Part shown: positions 20,673-21,675 of the stretch, piece after piece
How the letters are laid out: every line of letters starts with the position of its first letter
How positions within the stretch are numbered: the stretch's first letter is position 1
Source: Micrococcaceae bacterium UBA3381
GTDB taxonomy: Bacteria > Actinomycetota > Actinomycetes > Actinomycetales > Micrococcaceae
Length of the DNA stretch: 21,675 bases
Assembly (NCBI GenBank): GCA_002358975.1
Contig: DEPX01000194.1
Span: forward strand, 1 to 21,675
Reading direction: 5' to 3'
Notes under the pieces: generated by a model
Databases searched by the model: none
What the model was told of the DNA's origin: nothing
Seen by the model: only the letters and a program-made list of their open reading frames with translations
Made by a program: the position numbers and the translations under genes

Positions 20673-21675
20673 GGCTCTTCCCAGATGAGGGTGTAGGTCG
20701 GCCGGGCGCGTCGGTCCGCAGGTAGACGTCGAGGTCTCCCGACGACGGAGGTTCCTACGCCATCTATCCGAAAGACCTCGACGTGTCCGACGCTACCCCG
20801 CCGGCCGGCTTCGGCCGCCCTGACCTGACCGCCTTCGCTCGACTCGACGGCCTCGGTCTGAGCGTGACCGGACAACGACTTGAACCGGATCGTGCGGTCC
20901 TCGCGTGCCGCGTGGTGGAACCAGATCAGTGGTGCCGACGGTGCGGCAGCGAAGGCGCTGCTCGTGACACCGTGATCCGGCGGTTGGCCCACGAGCCGCT
21001 GGGCTGGAGACCGACCGTGCTGGAAGTTGTAGTGCGCCGCTACCGCTGTGCAGACTGCGGACACGTGTGGCGCCAAGACACCAGCGCCGCGGCGGAGCCA
21101 CGCGCGAAGCTCTCGCGCACCGGGCTGCGGTGGGCGCTGGAAGGGATCGTGGTCGCACACCTCACCGTCGCCCGTGTCGCCGAGGGACTCGGGGTCGCGT
21201 GGGACACCGCCAACAACGCGGTCCTAGTTGAAGGCAAGCGGCTGCTGATCAACGACCCCACGCGGTTTGAGGGCGTGAAGGTCATTGGCGTCGATGAGCA
21301 CGTCTGGCGCCACACCCGGCGCGGGGACAAGTACGTCACCGTCATCATCGACCTCACCCCGATCAGCGAGGGAACAGGCTCGGCACGTCTGCTCGACATG
21401 GTGGCTGGCCGTTCGAAGCAGGTGTTCAAACAATGGTTGAAAGACCGACCGAAAGAATGGCGTGAGGGCATCGACGTCGTCGCGATGGACGGATTCTCCG
21501 GCTTCAAAACAGCCTCAGCTGAGGAGCTGCCCGACGCTGTCGAAGTCATGGACCCCTTCCACGTCGTCAAACTCGCCGGTGATGCCCTCGACGAGGTACG
21601 TCGCCGAGTTCAGCAGGAGACAACCGGCCATCGCGGACGAGCAAAGGACCCGTTGTACCGGGCAAGAAGAACTCT
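20673..21675 (+). mobile_element. ISL3-family insertion sequence (left part; right end off window)
   Basis: From about 20673 the composition turns GC-rich and the sequence GGCTCTTCCCAGATGAGGGT, the form of an ISL3 terminal inverted repeat, marks the likely left end. The transposase starts about 110 bp inside. ISL3 elements usually make 8-bp target duplications; the 8 bp before the proposed end are GGTAATCC, but the other side lies outside the window. The insertion is downstream of the hairpin terminator, so it does not break a gene that I can see. Confidence 0.75.
20783..21675 (+). CDS. ISL3-family transposase (partial, 297 codons)
   Basis: GTG start at 20783 gives MSDATPPAGFGRPDLTAF, very like the N-terminus of ISL3 transposases known from corynebacteria. 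Zinc-ribbon cysteines are Cys51, Cys54, Cys89 and Cys92 (WCRRC, YRCADC). The DDE domain shows Asp171 (IGVDEHVW) and Asp236 (AMDGFSGF); the third acidic residue lies beyond the window. The family is about 430 residues, so roughly two thirds are present, with no frameshift. GC content is clearly higher than in the surrounding element genes, indicating recent arrival. Confidence 0.93.
   Translation, partial: MSDATPPAGFGRPDLTAFARLDGLGLSVTGQRLEPDRAVLACRVVEPDQWCRRCGSEGAARDTVIRRLAHEPLGWRPTVLEVVVRRYRCADCGHVWRQDTSAAAEPRAKLSRTGLRWALEGIVVAHLTVARVAEGLGVAWDTANNAVLVEGKRLLINDPTRFEGVKVIGVDEHVWRHTRRGDKYVTVIIDLTPISEGTGSARLLDMVAGRSKQVFKQWLKDRPKEWREGIDVVAMDGFSGFKTASAEELPDAVEVMDPFHVVKLAGDALDEVRRRVQQETTGHRGRAKDPLYRARRT

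Larger units (their letters stand above)
13372..21675 (+). mobile_element. Integrative (probably conjugative) element at tRNA-Asn, right end outside window
   Basis: The element starts at the tRNA-Asn fragment and reads rightward, all genes on the plus strand. It holds a tyrosine recombinase, a zinc-ribbon protein, a redoxin, a ParA/MinD-like ATPase, a lytic transglycosylase-M23 fusion and a one-pass membrane protein. The last three resemble the wall-hydrolase and core end of Gram-positive type IV secretion modules. No VirB4, VirD4/TcpA or relaxase is inside the window, so conjugation is inference. The ISL3 insertion at 20673 is probably a secondary insertion; the true right end is not seen. 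Confidence 0.68.

Overview
The window looks like the chromosome of a moderate-GC actinomycete with an integrated mobile element in its right third. Evidence for an actinomycete is the operon rpsB-tsf-pyrH-frr-cdsA-(DivIVA repeat protein)-rseP-GNAT, the divergent M23 peptidase next to rpsB (the arrangement known from mycobacteria), a Holin-X type membrane protein, GTG and TTG starts, and a tRNA without encoded CCA. A low-GC member of the Micrococcales is my guess; it rests on gene order and composition, not on a database search.

Left region (1-7491, minus strand): the translation, lipid and membrane-proteolysis operon. rpsB (S2) has a long, hairpin-rich leader. tsf ends in a strong intrinsic terminator, whose stem contains a false upstream start for pyrH. 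frr, cdsA, the DivIVA-repeat protein, the site-2 protease rseP and a GNAT acetyltransferase (cut by the window edge) are tightly packed. dxr and ispG, often found in this neighbourhood in actinomycetes, are absent here.

Middle region (7492-13365): a secreted M23-family protein, two GT4 glycosyltransferases flanking a CAU-anticodon tRNA, a CDP-alcohol phosphatidyltransferase, a Holin-X type protein and a DUF503 protein. This is an envelope-biogenesis neighbourhood.

Right region (13372-21675): an element that begins at a 42-bp 3' fragment of a tRNA-Asn gene, still followed on its chromosomal side by the old tRNA terminator. Next come a small membrane protein, a tyrosine recombinase with all catalytic residues, a zinc-ribbon protein, a NrdH-like redoxin, a ParA/MinD-type ATPase with a long N-terminal extension, a membrane-anchored lytic transglycosylase-M23 fusion, and a one-pass membrane protein. 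These resemble the start of a Gram-positive conjugation (type IV secretion) module, so I read it as an integrative conjugative element. It is followed by a helix-turn-helix regulator, two unknown small genes and an ISL3-family insertion sequence that runs off the window.

The most striking undescribed signals are in the element. (1) A promoter-leader cassette of about 62 bp is present twice, about 1.07 kb apart. In both copies a 17-bp spacer between TTGCAA and the -10 box is a TGTCA-N7-TGACA palindrome; one copy lies upstream of the HTH gene and one upstream of an unknown gene. (2) A perfect 12-bp inverted repeat overlaps the ribosome binding site and GTG start of the zinc-ribbon gene. (3) Three exact 10-bp repeats lie in the leader of the first cassette. 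Together they suggest a small, self-contained regulatory circuit.
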